NCBI RefSeq assembly: GCF_029623955.1
Contig: NZ_JARSBP010000007.1
Coordinates: 1 to 64,000, forward strand
Direction: 5' to 3'
Origin: Mycobacterium sp. 236(2023)
GTDB lineage: Bacteria > Actinomycetota > Actinomycetes > Mycobacteriales > Mycobacteriaceae
Length of the DNA stretch: 64,000 nt
Made by a program: the position numbers and the translations under genes. Each line of letters starts with the position of its first letter. The stretch's first letter is position 1. Positions 28,004-35,643 of the stretch are shown here, piece by piece. A model generated the notes under the pieces. It searched no databases. It saw nothing but the letters and a program-made list of their open reading frames with translations, and was not told where the DNA came from.

Positions 28004-28020
28004 ATACATCTAGAGGTATA
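28004..28020. promoter_or_regulatory. TCTAGA-type site in a divergent promoter
   Basis: ATACATCTAGAGGTATA is nearly the consensus of the recurring motif. It lies between the DapB-like operon (start 27962) and the SDR (start 28077) and could control both. Confidence 0.6.
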
Positions 28021-28076
28021 GGCTAGCTCATCGCGCGCCCGTCCTGTGACGCCGCATCCGATGGAAGGGACCGCCG

Positions 28077-28853
28077 TTGACGAATCCTGGTGAACTGTTC
28101 GACCTCACGGGCAAAGTCGCCCTCGTGACAGGCTCCACCCGGGGCCTCGGGAAGGCGATGGCAGAAGGATTCGCACGAGCCGGGGCCAACGTGGTCGTCA
28201 GCAGCCGCAAGGCCGAGTCGTGCCAACAGGTCGCGGCAGAGATCGCAGCGGCCACCGGAAGGGATGTGGCGGGTGTCGCCTGCCACGTTGGCGATTGGGA
28301 GTCCATACCCGCGATGGTTGAGCAGGTTGTCGAGCGGATGGGCCGGATCGATGTGCTGGTCAACAACGCAGGGATCAATCCGGCAGCACAGTATGCGGCT
28401 GATGTTTCGAAAGAACTGTGGCAGAAGATCTTCTCGGTCAATCTCGAGGGTCCATTGCGCACCAGCCAGTGTGTCGCGCCGGTGATGCGGGACGGAGGCG
28501 GGGGCAGCATCATCAACATCGGTTCGATGAGCGGGTACGGGTCGATACTTCAATCCGCGGCATACGGCGCGTCGAAGGCTGCGCTTCGCCATCTCACGGC
28601 GACCATGGCCCAGGAGTTCGCCCCCTGGAATGTCCGCGTGAATATCCTGAGTCCGGGCCCGTTCCTTACCGAAATGATGGCTGCGGCCGAGGGCGCTCAG
28701 CCCGGTGCACTGGCGATGATGGCTGCGACGAATGTGCAGAATCGCGTCGCCGACGTGGCAGAGATCGTCGGACCCGCCCTGTACCTGGCCAGTGATGCTT
28801 CCTCCTACGTCACCGGAGATGACCTGACGGTCAGCGGCGGTATGCGCAAGTAA
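28077..28853 (+). CDS. Short-chain dehydrogenase/reductase (FabG-like)
   Basis: A 258-residue classical SDR. The cofactor motif VTGSTRGLGKA, NNAG, and the active site with serine in GSMSGYG and YGASK are all present; the C-terminal SSYVTGDDLTVSGGM is typical. The start is TTG 28077, eight bases after a strong GGAAGGG ribosome site; there is no better ATG. It should interconvert a hydroxyl and a keto group on an acyl-CoA or alicyclic substrate. It is one of few plus-strand genes in the island and converges on the monooxygenase at 28864. Confidence 0.88.
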   Translation: MTNPGELFDLTGKVALVTGSTRGLGKAMAEGFARAGANVVVSSRKAESCQQVAAEIAAATGRDVAGVACHVGDWESIPAMVEQVVERMGRIDVLVNNAGINPAAQYAADVSKELWQKIFSVNLEGPLRTSQCVAPVMRDGGGGSIINIGSMSGYGSILQSAAYGASKAALRHLTATMAQEFAPWNVRVNILSPGPFLTEMMAAAEGAQPGALAMMAATNVQNRVADVAEIVGPALYLASDASSYVTGDDLTVSGGMRK

Positions 28854-28863
28854 GGAGTTCAGC

Positions 28864-30219
28864 TCAGCCGACACCGGCCGACGCGGCCGCGGAGTTCGTC
28901 TGGGCGGCACGTGTGAACCCTGCAGGCAACTCACGGGTACGCATGTCGTGTTCGTAGTGGAAGAAGTCGACCTGCTGGGTGTGCCTGGCGCTTCCTTGGC
29001 AGTGCCCGGTGTAGAGCTGCTGATCCGCCACGATGATCCGCTCCATCTCTGCGATGGTCGGCAGCGCATAGCGACCGATCGCATACGCCGCAAGAAGCCG
29101 GGACTGGCACTCGACGAAGGGGAACAGCGTCGGCACCGACTGCGCGAAGCCAATGAAGACCAGGTCGTCGAACCCAGGCTTGAACATGCGTTTGTAGAGC
29201 GGCAGATGATTGCCCGGAGCGCTGAGGAACTCAGGGTCGAAGAACGGGAAGGTGATGTTGTATCCGGTGGCATAGATGATGACGTCGAATTGGCCACTGG
29301 TGCCGTCGACGAAGTGCACCGTGGAGCCGTCCAGCCTGGCGACGTTGGGCTTCGGTGTCACATCGCCAGAACCCAGTCGCAGCGGCAGTTCCACCGATTG
29401 GGTGGGGTGTGCTTCGAACAGTTTGTGGTTGGGTTCGGGCAGTCCGTACATGGTGGGCTTGCCCGTCATGATCGGAGCAACCAGCTGCATCGCTTTGCGC
29501 TGCCAGGACAGCGGCAGGCGCGGTGTGGTCCGCCACAGCGTGTCGCCGGGACGGCCAGCGATGTATTTGGGCACGATCCACGCGCTGGACCGGGTCGATA
29601 GCGTGACGGCGTTCTCTAACGTCCTCGACGACAACTCGACAGTGATGTCGGCGGCACTGTTACCAAGGCCCACGACCAGAATGCGCTTGCCGGACAACGA
29701 CAATGGCGTCTGCGGGTCGATGTAATGATGGGAATGCATCGTCTCGCCGGCGAATTCGCCAGGGAACTCCGGATACCGAGGATCCCAGTGGTGTCCGTTG
29801 GCGACGACGAGCAGGTCGAACTCGCGGGTGTCTCCGGCTTGATCGTCGACCGTCCAGCCGCCGGCAGCTTGCCGGGTCGCTCGCACCACGCCGTTCTGGA
29901 ACTCGATGTGTTCAAGCAGTCCGAACGCCTCCACGTAGGCGTCCAGATAGTCCTTGATATCCGAATGGTGCGGGAACGCCGGATAGTGCTCCGGCATAGG
30001 GAAATCCTTGAAGCACAACCGCTGTCTGGAAGTGTCGATGTGCAACGAACGGTAAGCACTGCTGTGACCATTGGGGTTGCCGAAGGCCCAGTTCCCCCCG
30101 ATACGATCCGAGGTCTCGAAGGTGGTGTACGGCACGCCGTAATCCTTGAGCATCTTCCCGGCCGTCAACCCGCTGATGCCGGCGCCGATTATTGCGGTGC
30201 GCGGGATACCTTTGATCAT
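28864..30219 (-). CDS. FAD/NADPH-dependent monooxygenase (flavin-containing or Baeyer-Villiger type)
   Basis: A 451-residue flavoprotein. The FAD fold GAGISG is at residues 12-17, followed by DRIGGNWAFGNPNG, and the NADPH fold VVGLGNSAAD is in the middle. YATGYNITFPF near residue 330 is the conserved ATG motif of this family. ATG 30219 has GGAGGAG upstream; the frame extends further but into the aldehyde dehydrogenase gene. These enzymes oxygenate ketones to esters or oxidise N/S atoms. It is the last gene of the SDR-aldehyde dehydrogenase-monooxygenase unit, which favours a carbon substrate. Confidence 0.9.
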   Translation of the reverse strand: MIKGIPRTAIIGAGISGLTAGKMLKDYGVPYTTFETSDRIGGNWAFGNPNGHSSAYRSLHIDTSRQRLCFKDFPMPEHYPAFPHHSDIKDYLDAYVEAFGLLEHIEFQNGVVRATRQAAGGWTVDDQAGDTREFDLLVVANGHHWDPRYPEFPGEFAGETMHSHHYIDPQTPLSLSGKRILVVGLGNSAADITVELSSRTLENAVTLSTRSSAWIVPKYIAGRPGDTLWRTTPRLPLSWQRKAMQLVAPIMTGKPTMYGLPEPNHKLFEAHPTQSVELPLRLGSGDVTPKPNVARLDGSTVHFVDGTSGQFDVIIYATGYNITFPFFDPEFLSAPGNHLPLYKRMFKPGFDDLVFIGFAQSVPTLFPFVECQSRLLAAYAIGRYALPTIAEMERIIVADQQLYTGHCQGSARHTQQVDFFHYEHDMRTRELPAGFTRAAQTNSAAASAGVG

Positions 30220-30236
30220 CTGAGCTCCTCCGCGCG

Positions 30237-31721
30237 TCAGCTGTTCGAGGACACGGCGCCGGGCCATGCGACCGTCTTTGTCTCGGTGAAGATCTCCAGC
30301 CCTTCGAGACCGCATTGCCGACCGATACCGGACTGCTTGTAGCCGCCGAATGGGGCGTCCGCCCCGACGAACAGCGCCCCATTGATACCGAGCGTGCCGG
30401 TACGGATTCGCCTGGCGACTGCCTTGGCCCTGTCGACGTCACCGGCAGTGATCATCCCTGACAACCCGTAGATCGAGTCGTTCGCGATACGGACGGCGTC
30501 ATCGTCATCGTCATATCCGACGATCACGAGCACCGGTCCGAAGATCTCTTCCTGGGCGATGACCATCCGGTTGTCCACGTCGGCGAAAAGTGTTGGTTCA
30601 ACGAAGAACCCACGATCAAGATGCTTCGGCACTCCGCCACCGGTAACAATCCGCGCACCCTCACTCACCCCTGTGGCGATATATCCCAACACGCGCTCGC
30701 GCTGCTTCGCCGATACCAGTGGCCCCTGGAACACGTTGGGATCGGTGGGGTCGCCATACTTTGTCGCCTCCAACGCCGACTTCGCGACCTCGACCGCCTC
30801 GCCGTACCGGGAATTCGGGATCATCAGCCGGGTGGGCATCGCACACCCCTGACCCGCGTGCATGCAGACAATCGACGCGGCTCCGGCCACCGCGCGCTCG
30901 AAGTCCTCGACATCATCGAGAATCAAGTTGACCGATTTGCCGCCCAACTCCAAGAATGTCGGTTTCAGCGACTCCGACGCCGCGGCCATCACCCGCCGGC
31001 CGGTCACGGTCGAGCCGGTGAACGCCACCATGTCCACATCAGGGGAGGTCGAAAGCACCTCGCCGACAAGATGATCAGAAGAGGTCACCACATTGACCAC
31101 ACCTGGAGGGATGTCGGTCGATTCCGCGATCAGGCGTCCGATTCGCGTCGCGTTCCACGGGGTGTCCGGGGCCGGTTTCAACACGCAGGTGTTCCCCATT
31201 GCCAGGATGGGACCCAGCTTGTTCAGAGTGATCTCGAGCGGAAAGTTCCACGGCACGATCACACCGACGACGCCAATCGGCTCTTTCCACACCTCGCGCG
31301 CTGCAACGAGGCCTGTTCCGAACGGGTCTTTGTCCTCGAGGGGCCGCGACCACGGGAAGTCGTCGATCATCGCGGCAGGCCAGCGCAGCGCCTCTTGCAT
31401 CGGTACGTCCAGTTGCGGACCGTAGGTGGTGAGCACCGGGCAACCGACCTCGGCGACGAGTTCGGCACGGAGTTCCTCACGCTCCTCTTCCAGCGCTGCC
31501 TGCAACTGCAACAGACCGCGTTGACGCGCTTTGGGGTCGGTGGCCCACGGGGTGCCGTCGAAGGCAGCCCGTGCTGCGGCGACCGCTCGATGCATATCGG
31601 CGCTAGTGCCGTCGGAAACTGAGCCGAGCACCTCCTCGGTCGCTGGGTTCACATTGTCGAATCGCGCACCTGTTTCGCCGTCGACGAGTTTGCCGTCGAT
31701 CAGCATCCGTGCTTCGTGCAT
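30237..31721 (-). CDS. Aldehyde dehydrogenase (NAD(P)-dependent)
   Basis: A 494-residue ALDH, the standard length. Catalytic Cys293 is in GQGCAMPTR, the general base Glu258 in FLELGGKS, and the oxyanion asparagine N159 in VPWNFP; the C-terminal FGGYKQSGIGR is typical. It converts an aldehyde to the acid, probably the product of the alcohol dehydrogenase at 6010. ATG 31721 is chosen because ALDH likeness begins there and the SDR upstream stops at 31732. The monooxygenase start is 17 bases after its stop. Confidence 0.93.
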   Translation of the reverse strand: MHEARMLIDGKLVDGETGARFDNVNPATEEVLGSVSDGTSADMHRAVAAARAAFDGTPWATDPKARQRGLLQLQAALEEEREELRAELVAEVGCPVLTTYGPQLDVPMQEALRWPAAMIDDFPWSRPLEDKDPFGTGLVAAREVWKEPIGVVGVIVPWNFPLEITLNKLGPILAMGNTCVLKPAPDTPWNATRIGRLIAESTDIPPGVVNVVTSSDHLVGEVLSTSPDVDMVAFTGSTVTGRRVMAAASESLKPTFLELGGKSVNLILDDVEDFERAVAGAASIVCMHAGQGCAMPTRLMIPNSRYGEAVEVAKSALEATKYGDPTDPNVFQGPLVSAKQRERVLGYIATGVSEGARIVTGGGVPKHLDRGFFVEPTLFADVDNRMVIAQEEIFGPVLVIVGYDDDDDAVRIANDSIYGLSGMITAGDVDRAKAVARRIRTGTLGINGALFVGADAPFGGYKQSGIGRQCGLEGLEIFTETKTVAWPGAVSSNS

Positions 31722-31731
31722 TCGAGATTCC

Positions 31732-32508
31732 TCACTGTCGAAGGGCGCGAGGCGTTGCTCTCGGCGCAAGTGTCAGGGACGGGAAAGTGCCGGCGTTACT
31801 ACAGGTCAAGACCGCTTCGACGGTGTTGATGACGTCGTCGACCTCGACAAGATTGCCGTTCATATAACCCAGCGACATCCACTGCGTGGACGCCTGCGCA
31901 AGCACTTCGGGGTCCAGCAGACCCGGCAGTCCGCTGCGCGAATCCCCCTCTCCCCCTAGCGAGTCCCCGACGGTCATACGTGTGAACCCGACGTCGGGGT
32001 GCTCTGCGCGCCACGCATCAACCAGTTTGTCGAGGGCCGCCTTGCTTGTGACATATGCACCTGCCATCGGCCACGGGGGTGTGAGCGACGCGCTCACCGA
32101 TGACAGATACACCGCTGCCCCACCGCTATGCCGAAGATGGGGAAGAGCGGCGTTGGTGACAAGCGCGGCTCCGATCACGTTCGTGCTCATCAGCCGCGAC
32201 CAATCCGCCTCGCCGACTTCCTCTAATGGTGCGAGTAGGAACACGGCGGTCGAGTAGATCAGTGCATCGATTCCGCCCAGCACTTCGGCGCTGCGCGCGA
32301 TCGCGGCGCGACAGGATTCCTCATTTGTGACGTCACAGGTGATGGCGACTGCTCCGTGGCCGGCTTCTGCGGCGGCGCGGTCGAGTCTGTCTCGCCGGCG
32401 CGCGAGAAATGCCACGTGGGCGCCGCGTTGGGCCAGTCCGACGCCGATACTGCGGCCGAGTCCGCTGGATCCGCCCACCACCACGACGCGCTGCCGTTTA
32501 TTCGCCAC
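31732..32508 (-). CDS. Short-chain dehydrogenase/reductase
   Basis: A 258-residue SDR from GTG 32508. The motif VVGGSSGLGRS, the YSTA in place of NNAG, and YVTSK with serine in LSSVSAS are visible. The start is uncertain: a second GTG at 32553 would add 15 residues, and neither has a strong ribosome site; I chose the one directly before the Rossmann strand. It is the first gene of the transcript running through the aldehyde dehydrogenase and monooxygenase, with a palindromic site about 130 bases upstream. The altered NNAG motif suggests an unusual cofactor pocket but not loss of function. Confidence 0.8.
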   Translation of the reverse strand: MANKRQRVVVVGGSSGLGRSIGVGLAQRGAHVAFLARRRDRLDRAAAEAGHGAVAITCDVTNEESCRAAIARSAEVLGGIDALIYSTAVFLLAPLEEVGEADWSRLMSTNVIGAALVTNAALPHLRHSGGAAVYLSSVSASLTPPWPMAGAYVTSKAALDKLVDAWRAEHPDVGFTRMTVGDSLGGEGDSRSGLPGLLDPEVLAQASTQWMSLGYMNGNLVEVDDVINTVEAVLTCSNAGTFPSLTLAPRATPRALRQ

Positions 32509-32573
32509 TACTGTGCTGCCCAAGTGCTGATCCAACTGACCACAGACTCCCACTCATCGTGCGTACAGCACAG

Positions 32574-32590
32574 AAACATCTGATATTTCG
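32574..32590. promoter_or_regulatory. Variant site AAACATCTGATATTTCG
   Basis: This 17-base element differs at only two positions from 33571-33587, in front of the EAL gene, and shares the ACATCT half of the main island motif. It lies just upstream of the SDR at 31732-32508. Confidence 0.4.
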
Positions 32591-32630
32591 AGTGAGGTCA
32601 ACCTACCTCAGGGCATCCCGAGGGTCTACC

Positions 32631-32648
32631 AAATACCTCTAGATATTT
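32631..32648. promoter_or_regulatory. TCTAGA-type palindrome between the SDR and GntR genes
   Basis: AAATACCTCTAGATATTT is nearly self-complementary over 18 bases and is the clearest copy of the island motif. It is about 130 bases upstream of the SDR-aldehyde dehydrogenase-monooxygenase unit. Confidence 0.6.
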
Positions 32649-32678
32649 GTTGTGCGATGCGGCGTGGCCCGTGAGGCG

Positions 32679-33464
32679 TCAGAGATGCGGCGTCAATTCC
32701 ACGACAGCCGAGCCACGTTCGCCAAGCAACGATCGACGTAGCCGAGCCATGTGGGTGTTCCAGTGCGCCTGTGCCGCATCGCCTTCGCCTGCCTCGATCA
32801 ACTGAACGAGGCCCTCGTGCGCACGAATGGCGCTGCGCCGTGCGTTGACGTCTTGAAGGCGCGACTGAGTGAGCACATCTTCGATGGCGCGACCGATCAC
32901 CTCGTTCAACATCTCCGACACGAGGGTGAGTGTGCGGTTCCCAGCCGCATCGACGATCGCCTCGTGGAATGCGACTTGCGCGTTCGTGAATCCGACGGCG
33001 TCGCCGACCTCGCGCTTTTCCTGGGCGATGATGTCGCGAAGTTGCTTGGCGACGCGTCCGCGTCCACGCGATGCCGCAACGGCACGTGCGGCGGCAGGTT
33101 CGATGATTGTGCTCGCTTCGAATACATCGGCGAGGTCGACGCTTCGGGCTCGCAATACGAGCGCAGCAGCTTTTGCCGTCATCCGGCGGTCAGGCCGATG
33201 CACGGCTACCCCGCCGAGGACGCCTCGAAGGATGGAGATAAGGCCTTCGGCTTCGAGAATGCGCAGGGCTTCACGCAATGTCGGGCGTGAGACTCCGAAC
33301 CGCTCCACCAACTCGGCCTCGGTGCCCAGCGACTCCCCCTCGGCGAGTTCACCGTCAAGGATGTCGCGGCGAAGCTCATCGGCGACCTGTTTGGGCTTCT
33401 CTCGGGAGGGTGTTGCCCCGCCGGCGGCCTGCGTCTCCCGCGGAATACGAACCGTCTTGGCCAC
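32679..33464 (-). CDS. GntR-family transcriptional regulator, FadR subfamily
   Basis: A 261-residue regulator. A winged helix-turn-helix occupies residues about 25-95 (VADELRRDILDGEL, then FGVSRPTLREALRILEAEGL). The helical C-terminal domain has FHEAIVDAAGN and later RAHEGLVQLIEAG, the metal/ligand-binding histidines of the FadR subfamily. FadR-type regulators bind palindromic sites and release on acyl-CoA or acid ligands; Mce1R, which controls an mce operon in M. tuberculosis, belongs here. A copy of the motif lies 36 bases before its own start, so it is the best candidate for the regulator that reads the shared sites, including the one upstream of mceA. Confidence 0.88.
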   Translation of the reverse strand: MAKTVRIPRETQAAGGATPSREKPKQVADELRRDILDGELAEGESLGTEAELVERFGVSRPTLREALRILEAEGLISILRGVLGGVAVHRPDRRMTAKAAALVLRARSVDLADVFEASTIIEPAAARAVAASRGRGRVAKQLRDIIAQEKREVGDAVGFTNAQVAFHEAIVDAAGNRTLTLVSEMLNEVIGRAIEDVLTQSRLQDVNARRSAIRAHEGLVQLIEAGEGDAAQAHWNTHMARLRRSLLGERGSAVVELTPHL

Positions 33465-33500
33465 CTGCGCACATCCTTATCCTCAAGAGCCGATCAGCGG

Positions 33501-33519
33501 TTAATTCTATAGTGTTTCC
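33501..33519. promoter_or_regulatory. CTATAG-type site upstream of GntR
   Basis: TTAATTCTATAGTGTTTCC aligns with the mce site at 43209, sharing the half AGTGTTTC. It is 36 bases from the GntR start, consistent with self-regulation. Confidence 0.5.
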
Positions 33520-33570
33520 CCCTTTGGTCGGTGTACAGCGCGAGGGGCCAACTCCGCGCACGGCTCGAGA

Positions 33571-33587
33571 AAAGGTCTGATATTTCG
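33571..33587. promoter_or_regulatory. Variant site AAAGGTCTGATATTTCG
   Basis: It shares the 12-mer TCTGATATTTCG with 32579-32590. It lies about 190 bases before the GAF-EAL gene. Confidence 0.35.
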
Positions 33588-33780
33588 CAGCAATCACTGC
33601 GGATGTTTGCTCCTTCTGCAATAGTTCGCACGAGTGATCTCGTTAGTGAGCCGCTAGCAACAGGTTTCAATTTTCGCTCGCTGCCAAATTACGGCAGCCG
33701 GGTGAAACGGGGCATTGCTGGCCAGGCGACCGTTCGTGACGGAAGCCTCGACATCGCGGCCCGGTGTGGAAGGAACCTCT

Positions 33781-35064
33781 ATGGAGAACGTGATCGCCGC
33801 GCTGTCGGCATCCGTGGACCCCGGTTCGCTGATCAGAGGGCTCGCCCAGCAGACATGTGTCTTCACGCCGAAAGCCCAGGGCGCTACAGTGAGCCTCTAC
33901 ACACCGTCCCGCGGCTTCGCCTTCGTATCCACCCACGGCCTAGTTGAGCCGTTACTCGGTTTGGTGGTACCTCCGACCGGGACGTTTCACGCTGCAGCCC
34001 TCGAAGCGCGCCGCCCGCACGCCTGCCACGACGTCTCTTGCGACCAGCGGGTACCGCCACAGATGCGGAATGTTGCCGCTGTGCTGAACATTCGCTCTTG
34101 GGTCGTGGTACCCCTGCATCACCGCGGCATAGAACTCGGGACGCTGTCGGTGGTCGCCTCCGACCCGCATGCCTTCACTGAAGTCGACATTGCCGGTGCG
34201 GCATCCACAGGGCGTTTCCTTTCGGCTCTGCTCGGCTCTCGCCCCGACATGTTCAACCATCTGGACGGCGGCCCCTCCTCCGAACCGACAGGTCACCCGT
34301 CCCCGGCCGGTGGCCGCTTCCTTTCGTCGGTGCTCACGCCCAACCGGGCTGCCAAAAGCCGGATGCATCGCAGGCTCGACGCGCTCCTGTCGGACCAGTC
34401 CAACCTGCGGGCGGTCTTTCAGCCTATCGTCGATCTCCAAACACGACAGACGTGGGCGTTCGAGGGCTTAACCAGGTTCCCAAGGGACGCCGATCTCGAT
34501 GTAGGGCAGTGGTTCGACACCGCGCGGGAACTCGGCCGCGACGCGAGCCTTGAACTGATGGCAATGCAGGTTGTTCTGACTGCAGCACAACATATTCCGC
34601 GGGAGGTACTTGTTGCGGTCAACCTCAGTCCGACAATTGCGATGAACCCTGTGTCACTGAGGCTCCTCGGCGATTCACCCCGCCCGGTGATCATTGAGCT
34701 GACCGAGCACGAGCCCTTCCCCGACGACCTCAACGAGGGTTTGAAGGCACTGCGCGACAGCGATGTGAAGATAGCGATCGACGATGCCGGGGCGGGCTTT
34801 GCCAGCCTGGATCAGCTGGCCCGACTGCGCCCGGACATCATCAAGATTGATGGCGGTTTGACCGCCGGCTCTGAAGCAGACCCCGTCAAGCGAGCAATGA
34901 TGGCGGCGATCGTACAGCTCGCGAGCGAGTGGAATGCTCGGGTCATCGCCGAAGCTGTCGAGAACGCCCGACAGCTCGACGCACTCCGCAGTCTCGGCAT
35001 CAACCATGGGCAGGGTTACTTTCTCGGCAGACCCTGCCCGCTGGAATCTCTGTCGTTCGCCTGA
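33781..35064 (+). CDS. GAF-EAL protein, putative cyclic-di-GMP phosphodiesterase
   Basis: A 427-residue soluble signalling protein. Residues about 10-150 form a GAF-like sensor; residues about 200-425 are an EAL domain. The signature is EGL (E228) rather than EAL, but the other catalytic positions are all there: N281, E306, D334-D335, K355, E391 and Q411. It should therefore be able to hydrolyse c-di-GMP. There is no GGDEF domain. ATG 33781 has GGAAGG upstream. It stands alone between the GntR gene and the mce operon. The GAF ligand is unknown. Confidence 0.88.
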   Translation: MENVIAALSASVDPGSLIRGLAQQTCVFTPKAQGATVSLYTPSRGFAFVSTHGLVEPLLGLVVPPTGTFHAAALEARRPHACHDVSCDQRVPPQMRNVAAVLNIRSWVVVPLHHRGIELGTLSVVASDPHAFTEVDIAGAASTGRFLSALLGSRPDMFNHLDGGPSSEPTGHPSPAGGRFLSSVLTPNRAAKSRMHRRLDALLSDQSNLRAVFQPIVDLQTRQTWAFEGLTRFPRDADLDVGQWFDTARELGRDASLELMAMQVVLTAAQHIPREVLVAVNLSPTIAMNPVSLRLLGDSPRPVIIELTEHEPFPDDLNEGLKALRDSDVKIAIDDAGAGFASLDQLARLRPDIIKIDGGLTAGSEADPVKRAMMAAIVQLASEWNARVIAEAVENARQLDALRSLGINHGQGYFLGRPCPLESLSFA

Positions 35065-35112
35065 CGGTAGGTACTGCGCCCCTTCTCATTCCGGTGACGC
35101 TGCCGCGACAGG

Positions 35113-35643
35113 TCAGTCGGCGCGACGCATCGATAGCGGCATCCTGACGACCAACCAGTCGCTGACCCCGCAAGCGCCGCTGACGCCGAGAGTCTTGTCT
35201 TCTCCCGTCAGGATCGACGACGTATTGGACAGGTCGACGACCCCTCTGTCGTCCACGCGCCAGAACCGAAACAGCTGCGTCCCAGGATATGCGGTGCCGT
35301 CGGGGCACCGTTGCCAGTCCGGAATGACGTGCTCGACACTGAACGCTTCGCTGTCTTTGCGCAGCGGTGCCGTCCAACCCTGATCGCTGACGACAACACC
35401 TTCGCAGGCATTGGGCGCCGTACACGTGGACGAGATCGTCCACGTGCTGTGCACTGTCGGAACGTCGCTGTATTTCTGTCGCACCCTGGCCCACTCCCCG
35501 TCGGAGACCACGACGAATATTCCGTTCAGCGCATACTGCTCGGAGGCGAATCCCGTGGGACAGCAGGCGATTTGCGCAGCCACCGCACCCACCAGAGCGA
35601 TCGCCCCGAAGGTGGCTCGACGGATAACTGCCGGTCGCGTCAT
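35113..35643 (-). CDS. Small secreted protein, last gene of the mce operon
   Basis: A 176-residue protein with an N-terminal signal (basic start, then ATFGAIALVGAVAAQIACC). The mature part has several cysteines (SSTCTAPNACEG, DWQRCPDG) and no family I can name; I recall similar mycobacterial secreted proteins of unknown function. Its ATG overlaps the stop of mceF by four bases, so it is translated with the operon and may be an accessory envelope component. A second secreted protein of similar size lies at the other end of the operon on the opposite strand (43451). Confidence 0.75.
   Translation of the reverse strand: MTRPAVIRRATFGAIALVGAVAAQIACCPTGFASEQYALNGIFVVVSDGEWARVRQKYSDVPTVHSTWTISSTCTAPNACEGVVVSDQGWTAPLRKDSEAFSVEHVIPDWQRCPDGTAYPGTQLFRFWRVDDRGVVDLSNTSSILTGEDKTLGVSGACGVSDWLVVRMPLSMRRAD

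Larger units (their letters stand above)
33465..33780. other. Divergent control region between GntR and GAF-EAL genes
   Basis: This 316-base gap holds no gene I can support. It contains two motif-like sites (33501-33519 and 33571-33587) and an AT-rich stretch around 33590-33690, so promoters for both flanking genes are likely here. Confidence 0.55.
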
